From: Apium graveolens
Lineage: Eukaryota; Streptophyta; Magnoliopsida; Apiales; Apiaceae
DNA length: 64,000 bases
Reading direction: 5' to 3'
NCBI RefSeq assembly: GCF_009905375.1
Contig: NC_133647.1
Span: 135,527,263 to 135,591,262 of the forward strand
Shown here: positions 11,233 through 21,818 of the stretch, one piece after another
Layout of the letters: each line of letters begins with the position of its first letter
Numbering within the stretch: the stretch's first letter is position 1
The notes under the pieces: model-generated
Told to the model about the DNA's origin: nothing
Databases searched by the model: none
What the model saw: the letters and a program-made list of their open reading frames with translations, nothing else
Made by a program: the position numbers and the translations under genes

Positions 11233-12270
11233 ATGGCCAACTCACCAAATCACCAAGAAGAAGAAACTCAAACCCAAGACCAAGAACTAAAACAAGATAC
11301 CACTATGATGAACCGACTTGCTCAGCTTTTGCAACAACCAGTAGCCCTAAAGTTGCAAACTTCAAACATTTTCAGTCTGTCCATCCCCCAGAGTTCTTAG
11401 GTTTTCCCGACCCGATAAAAGTTCAGTCATGGTTAAGAGAAATGGAGAAAGCATTTGAATTAGCAGAATTTAAGGATGAAAAGAAAGCATAGTATGCAAG
11501 TTATTACCTTAAGGACGAGGCAACTTTCTGGTGGAAATCTTCAAAGGCTTTACTTGGAGGAAAGGACTTATTGTGGGAAAAGTTTACTGAGATGTTTCTG
11601 GAGAAGTACTTGCCCAGTTATATGCAAGACCAATTAGAGATGAAGTTTTTGGATCTTAGACAAGAAGATACATCGGTGGCAAAATATGAAGTAAAATTTT
11701 CGGAGTTATCTAGGTTTGTACCTGAGTATGTGAATACGGAGGCAAAGAAGGCCAAAAGGTTCCAACAGGGACTTAGGCCATGGATACGGAGTCAAGTGGC
11801 ACTGTTGGAGATTAAAAACTATGCATCCTTGGTGTAGAAGGCAATGATAGTGGAAGGGGAGCGAGAACCTGTAAAAAGAGAGAATGAAGGTAGGAAAAGG
11901 AAGTTTGAGAACCCAGAACATGAACAAGGAAGTTCGAAGTTTAGAGGGAAGTTTTGCAAGAATGGTGGAGGTCATAATCAAAAGTTTCAGAAGTTTAAAC
12001 CCGGGAATGGAGCTCAAAAGAATCATTTCCAGAAGTCAGGACATCTGGGAAATGATAGTAGACCTCAGATTCAAGAGTGTAAAGTTTTTGGGAAGAGACA
12101 CCCAGGAAGATGTAACAAGCTGGATATGACCTGTTTTGGGTGTAATTAGAAAGGGCATTATTCGTCGGAGTGCCCAAGTAGAGCAAGGAAGCCAAAATTA
12201 ACCTATTTTAAGTGTGGAAAGGTGGGCCATATGGCTGGAAGCTGCAAGGAGCCTGTTCAAAAGGCAAATG
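11233..12270 (+). pseudogene. gag: R2 gag
   Basis: Begins ATG at 11233 with a Gln/Glu-rich N-terminus. A frameshift near 11340 follows, then capsid blocks WLREMEKAFELAEF, KDEATFWWKSSKA and FLEKYLPSYMQDQLEMKFL, typical of Ty3/gypsy gag. The basic region leads to three Cys-rich knuckles: a first one altered at its Cys, CFGCN then KGHYSSEC, and YFKCGKVGHMAGSC (first Cys of the last replaced). Stops include TAG at about 11491, TAG at 11835 (for CAG) and TAG at 12147 (for CAG). Confidence 0.88.
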
Positions 12271-12773
12271 TTCTTAGGATTGTTGGACCACCACTTCTCC
12301 CAGCACCAACAGCTCAACCCAGAGCAAGAACCTTCAACATGACAATGAAAGATGTTGTGCAAGATGTAGATGTGATGGCAGGTATGCTCATTATAAACTC
12401 AGTAGAAGTTAAAGTATTAATGGATTCTGGATCAACTAGATCATTTATTGCAGAAAGTATTCTTCATAGACGAAAATGTGATGAGTACCCTCTTGAACCC
12501 AATTTGAGTATAGAAGTAGCAAATTAAGATAGAGTTACTGCTAATAGGATTTGTCCCAATTGTGATTTGATTATAGAAGGTCGGCACTTTTCTGCTAACT
12601 TAATTCCTTTTAAGTTAGGAGAATTCGATGTTATATTAGGAATGGATTGGTTGTCAAACCATGAGGCGCAAATTGAGTGTAAAAGTAAGAAGGTGAAGTT
12701 AAAGACCAAGGATGGTGTCGAAGTGGTATTCAAGGAAAAAAGATAAGAGAAGAAGTTTCTAACGGCTATTCAG
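12271..12773 (+). pseudogene. pol: R2 aspartic protease
   Basis: Protease signature LMDSGSTRSFI around 12417, then the ILGMDWLS block near 12636. Stops TAA at about 12525 and about 12745 both replace CAA (Gln) codons of relatives. Expected role: cleavage of the gag-pol polyprotein. Confidence 0.85.
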
Positions 12774-14145
12774 ATGAGAAGATTGTTACGTCAAGGATGT
12801 GAGACTTATTTGGCTCATGTCAAAGATATAAAGAAAGAATCTGTAAGGATTGATGATATTCCAGTAGTAAGAGATTTTCTAGATGTGTTTCCAGATGAAC
12901 TACCTGGACTACCTCCAGATCGAGAGATCAAGTTTACGATTGATTTGGATCCTTGAACGGAACCTGAATCAAAAGCACCCTATCGAATGGCGCCAGTTGA
13001 GATGAAGGAAATTAGCAACGCAATTGCAAGAACTGTTGGACAAAGGAGTAATACGCCCAAGTGTATCCCCGTGGGGTGAACTAGTGTTATTTGTGAAGAA
13101 AAAAAACGGAAGCTTGAGGTTGTGCATTGACTATCGCGAATTGAATAAGTTGACGATCAAGAATAAGTACCCTCTACCGTGAATCGATGACTTGTTTGAT
13201 CAGTTAAAAGGAGCTACTTGTTTTTTCTAGATTGATTTAAGAATTGGGTATCATCAGTTGAAGATTAAATCGGAAGATATACCGTAGACGGCGTTTTGAA
13301 CGAGATATGGATACTATGAGTTTTTGGTAATGGCATTTGGTTTGGCGAATGTGCCAGCTGCATTTATGGATGTTATGAATAGAGTGTTCAAGCAGTATTT
13401 GGATAAGTTCGTTATAGTATTTATCGACGATATTTTTATATAATCCAAGATGGAGGAAGACCATATGGAGCATTTGAGAAATTCTTTAGAGATTTTAAGA
13501 AAAGAGAATTTATATGCCAAGTTTTCAAAGTGCGAGTTTTGGTTGAAGGAAGTTCAATTTCTTGGACATGTAGTAAATAGTGAAGGAATTAAAGTAGATC
13601 CAGCCAAGATAGAAGCTGTGAGGAATTGGAAAAGGACCAAGACTCCTACGGAGGTCAGAAGTTTTCTGGGATTAGTAGGATACTATAGAAGATTTGTGCA
13701 AGATTTCTCTAAGATTGTTGTTCCATTGACTAAGTTGACAAGGAAGAATGAGATGTTTGTGTGGATAGATAAATGCGAAGAAAGTTTTCAAGAGTTGAAG
13801 AAGAGATTGGTAATCATCCCAGTCTTAGTGTTACCAGATGCAAAAGGAGAGTTTGTGATCTTTAGCGATGCTTCATATAAAGGGTTAGAATGTGTGTTAA
13901 TGCAACACGGGAAAGTAATAGCTTATGTGTCAAGGCAACTAAAGTTGAATGAATAGAAGTATCCCACGCATGATTTGGAATTGGTAGCGATTGGGATTGC
14001 TCTTAAAATTTGGAGGCTATGGAGAAAAGTGTGAGATCTATACGAATCATAAGAGTTTAAAGTATATTTTTTACTCAGAAGGAGTTGAATATGAGACAAA
14101 GAAAGTGGTTAGAATTGATCAAAGATTACGACTGTACAATAAGTT
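12774..14145 (+). pseudogene. pol: R2 reverse transcriptase and RNase H, cut by R3
   Basis: RT is recognisable throughout: [12 protein letters not shown], the [13 protein letters not shown] block, [13 protein letters not shown] retained at 13420-13431, [17 protein letters not shown], and [13 protein letters not shown]. RNase H has [10 protein letters not shown] and [11 protein letters not shown] (Asp to Asn). At least seven stops or frameshifts occur, including TGA at about 12955, about 13181 and about 13297, TAG at about 13286 and TAG at 13957. The frame ends at the linker (DYDCT) where the R3 LTR begins at 14146; the following codons would encode the PGKANVV linker and integrase. Confidence 0.9.
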
Positions 14146-14729
14146 TGTTAGATATATTTTAGATGTCATGTCTAATATAATTTGTGTTTAGTTTTCAGAA
14201 CTTAACAACAGGACAAATCAGGACTTACTGAAATCAGGACTTACTGGAAGTCAGAACTTAATATCAGAACTTAAGGTTATATCAGAACTTAAGGTTATAT
14301 CAGAACTTAAGTGCGGGAAGACTTTCCGTTAAGGAATGAAGCTGATTTACAGGAGAAGATCGAAACTAAAACAAAAGAAGATATGCATGTAAAGAATTAG
14401 AGGACCGGAAGACTTGTAGAAGATATCTGAAAGATATATTTTAGGGGACTGAATTATATTCCATATCAATTAGAATATATCTTGTAAATGTGTACTATAT
14501 AAACACAGACTTAGGGTTTACACTATAAGTGTTATCATTATCGAGAAGATTATACATTGTAACCTAGCAGCTCTTAGTGATATTTGTTCATCACTGAGAG
14601 AGAACAACAATTCATATTGTAACAGAGTTTATTGAATATACTTGATCTTTGTTACATACTTGTGTTAGATCGATTTGATTGTATAAACACTGTATTCAAC
14701 CCCCTTCTATAGTGTTGTGTGACCTAACA
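14146..14729 (+). repeat. R3 5' LTR
   Basis: 584 bp, TGTTAGATATATTT to GTGACCTAACA, close in sequence to the R4 LTRs at 14958 and 49953. Three tandem copies of an 18-bp unit (core TATCAGAACTTAAGG) lie at 14261-14312. Confidence 0.93.
14496..14503 (+). promoter_or_regulatory. TATA box in R3 LTR
   Basis: TATATAAA in the context GTACTATATAAACACAGAC; the same site is at 15309-15316 in R4 and at 52755-52762 on the minus strand in R7. Conserved placement supports it as the copia promoter. Confidence 0.7.
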
Positions 14730-14731
14730 AT

Positions 14732-14744
14732 TGGTATCAGAGCT
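14732..14744 (+). other. R3 primer binding site
   Basis: TGGTATCAGAGCT two bases after the LTR end, complementary to initiator Met tRNA. Confidence 0.9.
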
Positions 14745-14782
14745 TTTATGTTAACACACATACAGTAAAAATCCAAACAATC

Positions 14783-14957
14783 ATGTCTGAAGAAGCACAA
14801 ACTCCAACCAAGCCCACCAAAACTTAAAAAACTCAAAACACTCAAACCTACAGCCGATATGAGACTATTAGGGTTCCCATACTGAGACCTTCTGAGTATC
14901 CCATATGGAAAGTGAAGATGGCTATGTTTCTGGAAGCTACAGATCCAGAATACCTTG
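14783..14957 (+). pseudogene. gag: R3 gag, N-terminal fragment
   Basis: ATG then MSEEAQTPTKPTKT, a TAA stop, then YETIRVPILRPSEYPIWKVK and the capsid start. The frame is cut after the codons for DPEYL by the R4 LTR; the next codons (DRINEGP) are found at 50504. TSD of the cut is CCTTG. Confidence 0.9.
14953..14957 (+). repeat. Target-site duplication of R4 (left copy)
   Basis: CCTTG here and at 50504-50508 flank R4 exactly, and removing R4 plus one copy restores the R3 gag frame. Confidence 0.95.
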
Positions 14958-15542
14958 TGTTAGATATATTTGAGATGTCATGTCTAATATGATTTATGTT
15001 TAGTTTTCAGATTTTAACAAACAGGACATATCAGGACTTACTGAAATCAGAACTTACTGGAAATCAGAACTTAATATCAGAACTTAAGGTCATATCAGAA
15101 CTTAAGGTCATATCAGAACTTAAGTGCGGGAAGACTTTCATATAAGGAAGGAAGCTGATTTATAGTAGAAGATCCAGACTAAAACAAAAGAATATATGTA
15201 TGGAAAGAGTTAGAAGACGGGAAGACTTGTAGAAGATATCTGATTGATATATTTTAGGAGACAGAATTGTATTCCATATCAATTAGAAGTTATCTTGTAA
15301 CTATGTACTATATAAACACGGACTTAGGATTTACACTAGATGTGTTATCATTATCGAGAAGATTATACATTGTAACCTAACAGCTCTTAGTGATATTTGT
15401 TCATCACTGAGAGAGAACAACAGTTCTTATTGTAACAGAGTTTATTCAATATACTTGATCTTTGTTACATACTTGTGTTAAATCGATTTGATTGTATAAA
15501 CACTGTATTCAAACCCCTTCTACAGTGTTGTGTGACCTAACA
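14958..15542 (+). repeat. R4 5' LTR
   Basis: 585 bp, TGTTAG to CTAACA. Compared by eye with the partner at 49953-50503 it differs at about 30-35 positions plus two blocks of 17-20 bp absent from the partner, about 6% divergence. TATATAAA at 15309-15316 is intact. Confidence 0.93.
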
Positions 15543-15544
15543 AT

Positions 15545-15556
15545 TGGTATCAGAGG
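15545..15556 (+). other. R4 primer binding site, one mismatch
   Basis: TGGTATCAGAGG: last base differs from the usual TGGTATCAGAGC. Likely post-insertion decay. Confidence 0.85.
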
Positions 15557-15595
15557 TTATATGTTAACACAAATACAGTAAAGATCCAAACAATC

Positions 15596-17092
15596 ATGTC
15601 TGAAGAAGCACAAACTTCAACCAAGCCCACCAAAACTGAAGAAACTCAAAAGACTCAAACCCACAGTTGATATGAGACTATTAGGGTTCCCATACTTAGA
15701 CCTTCTGAGTATCCCATATGGAAAGTGAAGATGGCTATGTTTCTGGAAGCTACAGATCCAGGATACCTTGACAGAATTAATGAAGGACCACATAAGCCTA
15801 CCAAGCTCTCTATTGTAGTTGATGATCAACCAGCAAAGACCATACCAAAGGAGAAAGGTGAGTACACAGCTGAAGACATCTCATCTATTGCCAAAGATGC
15901 AAGGGTAAGGCATTTACTGCATAGTGCCATTGATAATGTCATTTCTATTGCAAAGAAGAAATATGCTATGGGTATAGTGGATGAGTTCACAAGGTACACT
16001 TGGGTGTATTTCTTACACAAGAATAATGAAACTACATTTACTCTAACTGATCATGTCAGACATCTGGATAAGTTGGTCAAAGATTCTTTTAAAATTTTAA
16101 GAAGTGATAATGGCACTGAGTTCAAGAATTCAATCATGGAAGAGTTCTGCAAAGAGCATGGAATCAAACAGGAATTTTCTGCACCTAGAACTCCATAGCA
16201 AAATGGAGTTGTAGAAAGAAAGAACAGGACTCTCATTAAAGCTGCACCAACTATGCTTGATGAAGCAAAGCTACCAACCTACTTTTGGGTTGAAGTTGTG
16301 CACACTGCTTGTTTTACACAGAATGCTACACTCATAAACAAGCATGGAAAAACACCATATGAGATGGTGAAGAAAAAGAAGCCAAATATGAAATACTTTC
16401 ATGTATTTGGATGTAAGTATTTTGTTCTTAAGACTCATCCTGAACAGCTTCCAAAATTTGATCTAAAAGCTGATGAAGGAATTTTTGTTGGATATCCACT
16501 TTCCACAAAAGCCTTCAGAGTCTACAATTTAAGAACAAGGGTTGTCATGGAATCTATCCATGTATCTTTTGATGATAAGAAGATTACTGGACTTGAAGAT
16601 TTCAATGATCATGATCAACTGAGATTTGAAATTGACGATTTAAATTCTGATTCTGTAAATTCTGATGTCTTAAACTCTGATCATGTAAGTTCTGACGGGT
16701 TAAGTTCTGATGTCATTGAAACTGTGGTAACAACTCCAAAGGAAAATGCACATGTCCTGGGGGAGCAAGCTGAAGATCCTACCACAACTTAAGACTCTCA
16801 AGAAGCATCCGAATCTGTCACTGGCTCTTCAAGTTTTGATTAATCAAGTTCTGATGAGCCAAATTCTGATAATTCTGGAAACTCTGATTCTTCAAATCTT
16901 GAAGGATCTAACTCAAATCCTGAAGTCTCAGAGAGCATAAATACAGGGGGAGTATCAGAAAATGTTGATGGAGATAGCATGGATCATGGGGGAGGATCCA
17001 TATGCAAGGAAGTGGACTAAATCACATACACCTGACTTAATAATTGGAGATCCTGAAGCAGCTGTCAGAACTAGAACTACAACATCAAATGA
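15596..17092 (+). pseudogene. gag-pol: R4 gag-integrase deletion fusion
   Basis: ATG at 15596 (MSEEAQTSTKPTKT) opens gag. A TGA near 15669 replaces CGA. At about 15935-15945 gag codons (HSAIDNV) run directly and in frame into the integrase core (AKKKYAMGIVDEFT). The R7 copy holds about 2.6 kb between these points, covering the rest of gag, the zinc knuckles, protease and the integrase N-terminus. The remaining integrase shows RSDNGTEF and, after TAG at 16196-16198 (for CAG), NGVVERKNRTL, followed by GKTPYEMV and FGCKYFVLKTHPEQ. The tail is an Asn-Ser-Asp-rich linker (VNSDVLNSDHVSSDG) to RT with further stops. Confidence 0.9.
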
Positions 17093-18640
17093 ATGTCTCT
17101 ATCATTTTTTTTATCTCAGACTGAACCAAAAAAAGTGGAAGAAGCTCTTCAAAATGCTGATTGGGTGCAAGCAATGCAGGAAGAGTTAAATGAATTTGAA
17201 AGAAATAAATTCTGGACCGTAGTGCCAAGACCAAAGAATAGGTTAATTGTTAGCACAAAATGGGTATTCAGAAACAAAACTGATAGTGATGGCATAATTA
17301 CAAGGAACAAAGAAAGGCTGGTTGCTAAGGGTTACTCTCAACAAGAGGGTATTGATTATGATGAAACATTTACACCAGTTGCTAGATTAGAAGCCATAAG
17401 AATCTTTTTGGCTTATGCTGCTCACAAAAAGTTTAAAGTCTTTTAAATGGATGTGAAAAGTGTTTTTCTCAATGGAGAATTGGAAGAAGAGGTGTATGTT
17501 GAACTACCTCCAGGCTTTGCAGATTCAAAATTTCCAAATCATATCTACAGGATTGTCAAAGCATTTTATGGCCTTAAGCAAGCTCCAAGAGCATGGTATG
17601 AGACTTTAGCTCAATTCCTTCTGGAAAGTGGATTTCACAGAGGTACAATTGATAAAACACTGTTCTACCTCAACCATGGAAAGGACTTACTTTTGGTATA
17701 GATATATGTTGATGATATCATATTTGGTTCTACAAATACCAAACTCTGCGAAAGGTTTGCAAAGCTAATGCAGTCCGGATATCAAAAGAGTATGATGGGA
17801 GAACTTAGTTATTTTCTGGGACTTCAAGTCAAGCAAAATGAAGAAGGTACTTTTATCTGTCAATCCATGTACACCAGAAATTTACTGAAGAAATTAGGAA
17901 TGCAAGACTGTTCAACTGCATCCACTCCCATGGCCACTGCAACCAAGTTACATAAAGATATTGGTTTATCAATAGATATTACTAACTATAGAGGTATGAT
18001 TGGCTCATTACTCTATTTAACTGCTATAGACCTTATATCATGTATGCTACCTGTCTTTGTGCAAGATTTCAGGCTGATCCAAGAGAACCTCATTTAATAG
18101 TTGTGAAAAGAATTTTTAAGTACCTCAAGGGTACAGTTGATCTAGGATTTTGGTATCCTACAGAATCAGATTTTAAGCTAATAGGTTACTTAGATGCAGA
18201 TTTGGCAGGATGCAAAATAGACAGGAAAAGCACAAGTGGTAGCTGCCAATTTCTTGGAGGCAGATTGGTTTCTTAGTTTAGCAAGAAATCGAAGTCAATT
18301 TCCACATCAACTGCTGAAGCAGAATATATTTCTACAGGAAGCTGTTGTGCACATATTCTTTGGATGAAGAATCAGTTACTGGATTATGGGTTAGAATTTT
18401 TTAAAATACCTATTTACTGTGATAATTAAAGTGTTATTGCTATGACAAGTAATCCAGTCCAACACTCAATGATAAAGCACATCAGCATTAGGTACCATTT
18501 CATAAGGGAACATGTGATGGAAGGTACAGTGGAATTGCATTTTATTCCAACAGATCAACTACTAGCAGATATCTTCACAAAACCACTATGTGAAACAACT
18601 TTTACAAGACTGGTAAATGAACTTGGAATGTTTCAGGTTC
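17093..18640 (+). pseudogene. pol: R4 reverse transcriptase and RNase H
   Basis: Copia-type [85 protein letters not shown], and the catalytic YVDDIIFGS at 17705-17731 with both Asp kept. RNase H follows with ADLAGCKIDRKSTSG and STSTAEAEYI, ending near HISIRYHFIREHV and ADIFTKPL. Stops at 17444-17446 (TAA for CAA), 17699-17701 (TAG for CAG) and about 18427 (TAA for CAA), TAG for TGG near 18274, plus frameshifts near 18060. Confidence 0.93.
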
Positions 18641-20148
18641 TTTCTCTAAATCTGCTTAGTTTTTTGTTCTTATACATCAGACTTTATGATCAGTATTTAC
18701 AGATTGTCTTATCTTCATGTAATCTGTACTTAAATTGAAATACATTAAATGCTGATTGTTATCGGATGTGGATCTATATACTCTGATAGTGATTTGAATG
18801 TTCTGTGACTATTCAATCCAATGAGGATTATTGTGCTAGATGCTGACCTAGTAGTCTTTAACATACTAGAAATCACATGTTTGAATTAGTTGTTTATGTA
18901 AAAATTTATTAACACAAGCAAATTCTGATTTTGAGCTTAATCAAATTTACTTTGTGTATCTTATTACTAAGTCACAAACTAGATTCTTGCTTCTTATCTG
19001 TCAAATTCTGATGTTAGTAAATCTTAAGAATAAACTAAATGCTGATAAGCCTCACTTATCTAAAGAAAAGAAAAGAAAAGAAAATTAAAGTCAGGTACTC
19101 CTTTGAGATCTAGAGTAAATGTGTGGAAGGGAAGACCCAAGTGCATTGCTGGTATTAAGTAATATGCATTAGAAAAGAAAATAAATCTTTCTTGGTGACT
19201 TTTCACATTCTCTGATTACTGGAGAAATACTCTGATAATAGCATAAATTCTGATAGCAGTTGTGACTCATTTACACTGAGAAGCCACTCTGAAAAAGAAT
19301 TCTAAAAGATGCATAAAATGAGCACAAACAGGTGAGGTGGACTTATGCACAAATTTATCCTATAGTAGACTTCATTATTAATGATAGATTTTAAGCACTT
19401 TTTTTAGTTATGCCTTATTTCTAAGATGTACTGAAGTTTATCAGACTTTAATCTTTATCTGATATTTTGCTAATGCAAACACTCTAACTCCATATGAATG
19501 ATGATTACTGTGGTGATTAAGTTGTTTTTGAGAAACAGTTAAGTGTCATTTACATAAATTCTGAGGACAAGTTCTGATGGAGGTTCTAATGATTAAACTC
19601 TGAAGAAACAAGTCAGTATTTATATGAAGAATCACAGAAAAAGACATTCACTTTTTGAGTACAAAAGCTATGTTCTGATGACTGTTAAAATCTGATAATA
19701 GTCAAGTTCTAATATTAAATTCTGATGGAAACTCTGATGCTTACGTGGCATTATTTTTTTTTACTTGACTTATTTATGACAAATATTGTAACGGTCATAT
19801 TTAATCAGAATATAATTAGGTGAGATAAAAACAGTCATAATCATTTGGGTTAGTGGTAAACGTGTTTGTCTTGAAAAACTGCATGTGCACCGTAATTGTT
19901 ACTTATTTCTCGTGCCCATTAACTCCTACTTTAACTATTGACTGTTCATATATTGCCTAAATCATTACACATCGGTCTAGGGAGACACTCATTAAGTTAA
20001 CTCTACACCTAATCATTAATCAGTCCTTTAGTCCCTTGATATTCCATTGGCTATTTAACCGACATTTCATCTCAGACATATCATGTTCTATTCTCACACA
20101 AAATCATTCTCTCTCTTTTAATTCTCACTATTTTCCTCCTTCATAAAA
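18641..20148 (+). other. R4 noncoding region between pol and ORF-a
   Basis: No ORF supported. The same stretch is recognisable in inverse orientation in R7 (56768-58215), including a GAAAA repeat at 19066-19085 and the phrase GGAAGACCCAAGTGCATTGC. It is rich in the word TTCTGAT. The last 60 bases are a pyrimidine-rich leader (CTCTCTCTTTTAATTCTC) before the ORF-a ATG. Conservation suggests a leader or promoter for the 3' ORFs (inference). Confidence 0.7.
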
Positions 20149-20366
20149 ATGGTTCTTGTAAACATGTTTATGAACTATAAAAACTTCAACATTGAGTTCA
20201 GTTGTTGTGACTGGGTCCACAAGAGGTTCGGACAAATCTCTTGTTCTTTGAGATGGACTATCAACTCCATCTTGATCGCTTGGAAGAAGAATGGAGAGAG
20301 GCTCTTCTTCAGCAAGAACGGATCATCCGTCTTGCAGTGCTAGTTGTCAGCAGCAGGAAGAACTAA
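20149..20366 (+). pseudogene. R4 ORF-a, short conserved 3' ORF (frameshifted)
   Basis: ATG at 20149 gives a Met-rich N-terminus with NYKNFNIEF and CCDW. A short deletion relative to R7 then shifts the frame, and the second half is read from 20253 (MDYQLHLDRLEEEWREALL, then QQERIIRLAVL) to TAA at 20364-20366. The R7 copy (56501-56767) has both halves in one frame. About 90 residues when whole; C-terminal half is a charged amphipathic helix. No known family recognised. It is not part of the standard copia gag-pol set. Confidence 0.6.
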
Positions 20367-20689
20367 TTGATAGCTTTCCTTCTTAGACCAAGGCTGTTAA
20401 TGTTCACCATCTTAGAGTAGGATTATCTTATAATCTTTTGCATGTAATCTACAAATTTCATAAAATGTACTCTTTTGATATTTTAATGAAATTTCTTTTG
20501 ATTGCAAGATTTAGTCTTTGTTTATCTCGTATTATGTGCATGTGAATGTTCTCATTGAAGCCTGTTAATTTTTACTTCATCTACTTGAACTGTATTTCTT
20601 GATGAATGTTTTGATTAAAATTATGGTTACTAATAATTTGTGATGATTTGACAAACAAATATTGAATTTGAATCGACATATCCTGACCT

Positions 20690-21818
20690 ACACTTGAGAA
20701 AGTAGAAGCAATTGAGAAAGCTCAGGAGAAGTAACAGGCCCAAATATCCGAGGTCCTGGCTAATCAAGCTTCTCAACAGGCTCAATTGGATGAGATCCAA
20801 TCTTCATTTGAACTTCTTCTCTCACTTCTACTATCATATGATGCCAATAAGGGGGAGAAGATAGTTAAGTCCAAATGCTCTAATGATGAAATACAGAAGA
20901 AGAAAGATGATGAAGCTGATGACCAGGGAAACCCTAGCAAGGGTAGAGGTCAAGTTCAAGATAAAGAACAAAGAAACAAGGTTTCATCAAGGAAACTAAT
21001 TACAGATGCAAGAAAATCTTTTATTCAAAAGACGACAAGTTCCGAAGCTGCTAAAACTCAAAATCTGATAGCAAGTACTGAAACTCAAAATCTGATATCA
21101 AGTTCTGATGAGGAAAGTCTGATGACAAAGACTGATGTTCTGATACAAGGTGGAAGTCAAGATTCTCAAAAGTCCATGTAAACTCTGAAGCTCAAGGGAA
21201 AGCAGACTACTGTCTACTACAAGGATCCCAAGATGCAGACACTTGATGATGATATTACTAGAAGATTGTTTTTGAAGCATAATCCAGGAATGGATTTAGA
21301 AAATCTCAAGGAGGAAGAAGCTAGATTTAAATCTAAAAAGAAAAATCTAAAGCCAAAAGCTTATGTTGCAAAGAAACCTCCAAGGCCTAAGGAAAAAGGC
21401 ATTGTGATCAAGGAGAAGTCAAATACTGAGGCATCAAATCCCAAGACTAGATCACAGATTGAGATTGATCCCAAAGACAAAGGGAAAGGGAAAATTGATG
21501 AACCAACCAAGCCAGTGGAGATGAAAATTCCTCAAATTCTGATGAAACCAGTGTGCAAAATGGTTCAAATTACCGATGATATTCTTGCTGAAGATAAAGA
21601 TGTTCAAACTCTGAAAAGAAAGAAGATTTCTGAAGAATCAAAGATAACCTCTGACAAGGCTCAAGTTGTTCAGAGTGAAGAACAACAAGCTATACCAGAA
21701 ACAGCAAATTCTGATAAAATCATCAAGACATCAACCTTTGATAGTGCTCAATTTAATTTAGACAAGATGAAAGTAGCTGACAAAAAGAAACTTCTGTGGA
21801 AAAATGTCAAACCATCAG
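20690..21818 (+). pseudogene. R4 ORF-b, first part (N-terminus deleted)
   Basis: Sense-strand ORF between pol and 3' LTR. It starts within the region matching the R7 coiled-coil end (EKAQEK, with a TAA or TAG after it where R7 has Gln) and continues QQAQLDEIQSSFELLLSLLL, a Lys/Asp/Glu-rich stretch, a stop at 21179-21181, then FLKHNPGMDLENLKEEEARF and further basic sequence. Relative to R7 about 380 N-terminal residues are missing. R5 interrupts it after 21818, and the frame resumes at 49057. No transmembrane segment, signal peptide, knuckle or enzyme motif seen. Function unknown. Confidence 0.65.
21814..21818 (+). repeat. Target-site duplication of R5 (left copy)
   Basis: ATCAG here and at 49057-49061 flank R5 exactly; collapsing them restores ORF-b (NVKPS then DPKKSQLL). 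Confidence 0.95.

Larger units (their letters stand above)
7066..14145 (+). mobile_element. R2: decayed Ty3/gypsy element, 5' part
   Basis: A plus-strand gypsy element with LTR end at 10095, primer site, pre-gag ORF, gag with knuckles, protease, RT and RNase H. It stops abruptly at 14145 in the pol linker, where the R3 LTR begins. Its left border is not visible: R1 may have inserted into the R2 LTR. Integrase and 3' LTR are expected beyond the right edge of the window. It is the most decayed coding region of the nest, with many stops and frameshifts, as expected of the outermost host element. Confidence 0.85.
14146..14957 (+). mobile_element. R3: Ty1/copia element, 5' segment
   Basis: 5' LTR, primer site and the first 58 or so codons of gag. 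It is interrupted at 14957 by R4 and resumes at 50504, where the same gag reading frame continues. R3 is inserted in the R2 pol gene; the five bases before it, AAGTT (14141-14145), should recur at its far end outside the window. Confidence 0.9.
14958..21818 (+). mobile_element. R4: Ty1/copia element, 5' segment
   Basis: Left part of a copia element whose right part is 49057-50503. Order: LTR, primer site, gag-integrase fusion, RT-RNase H, 1.5 kb noncoding, ORF-a, ORF-b. R5 is inserted in ORF-b. Both LTRs and a 5-bp TSD are present; total R4 sequence without R5 is about 8.3 kb. Confidence 0.93.
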
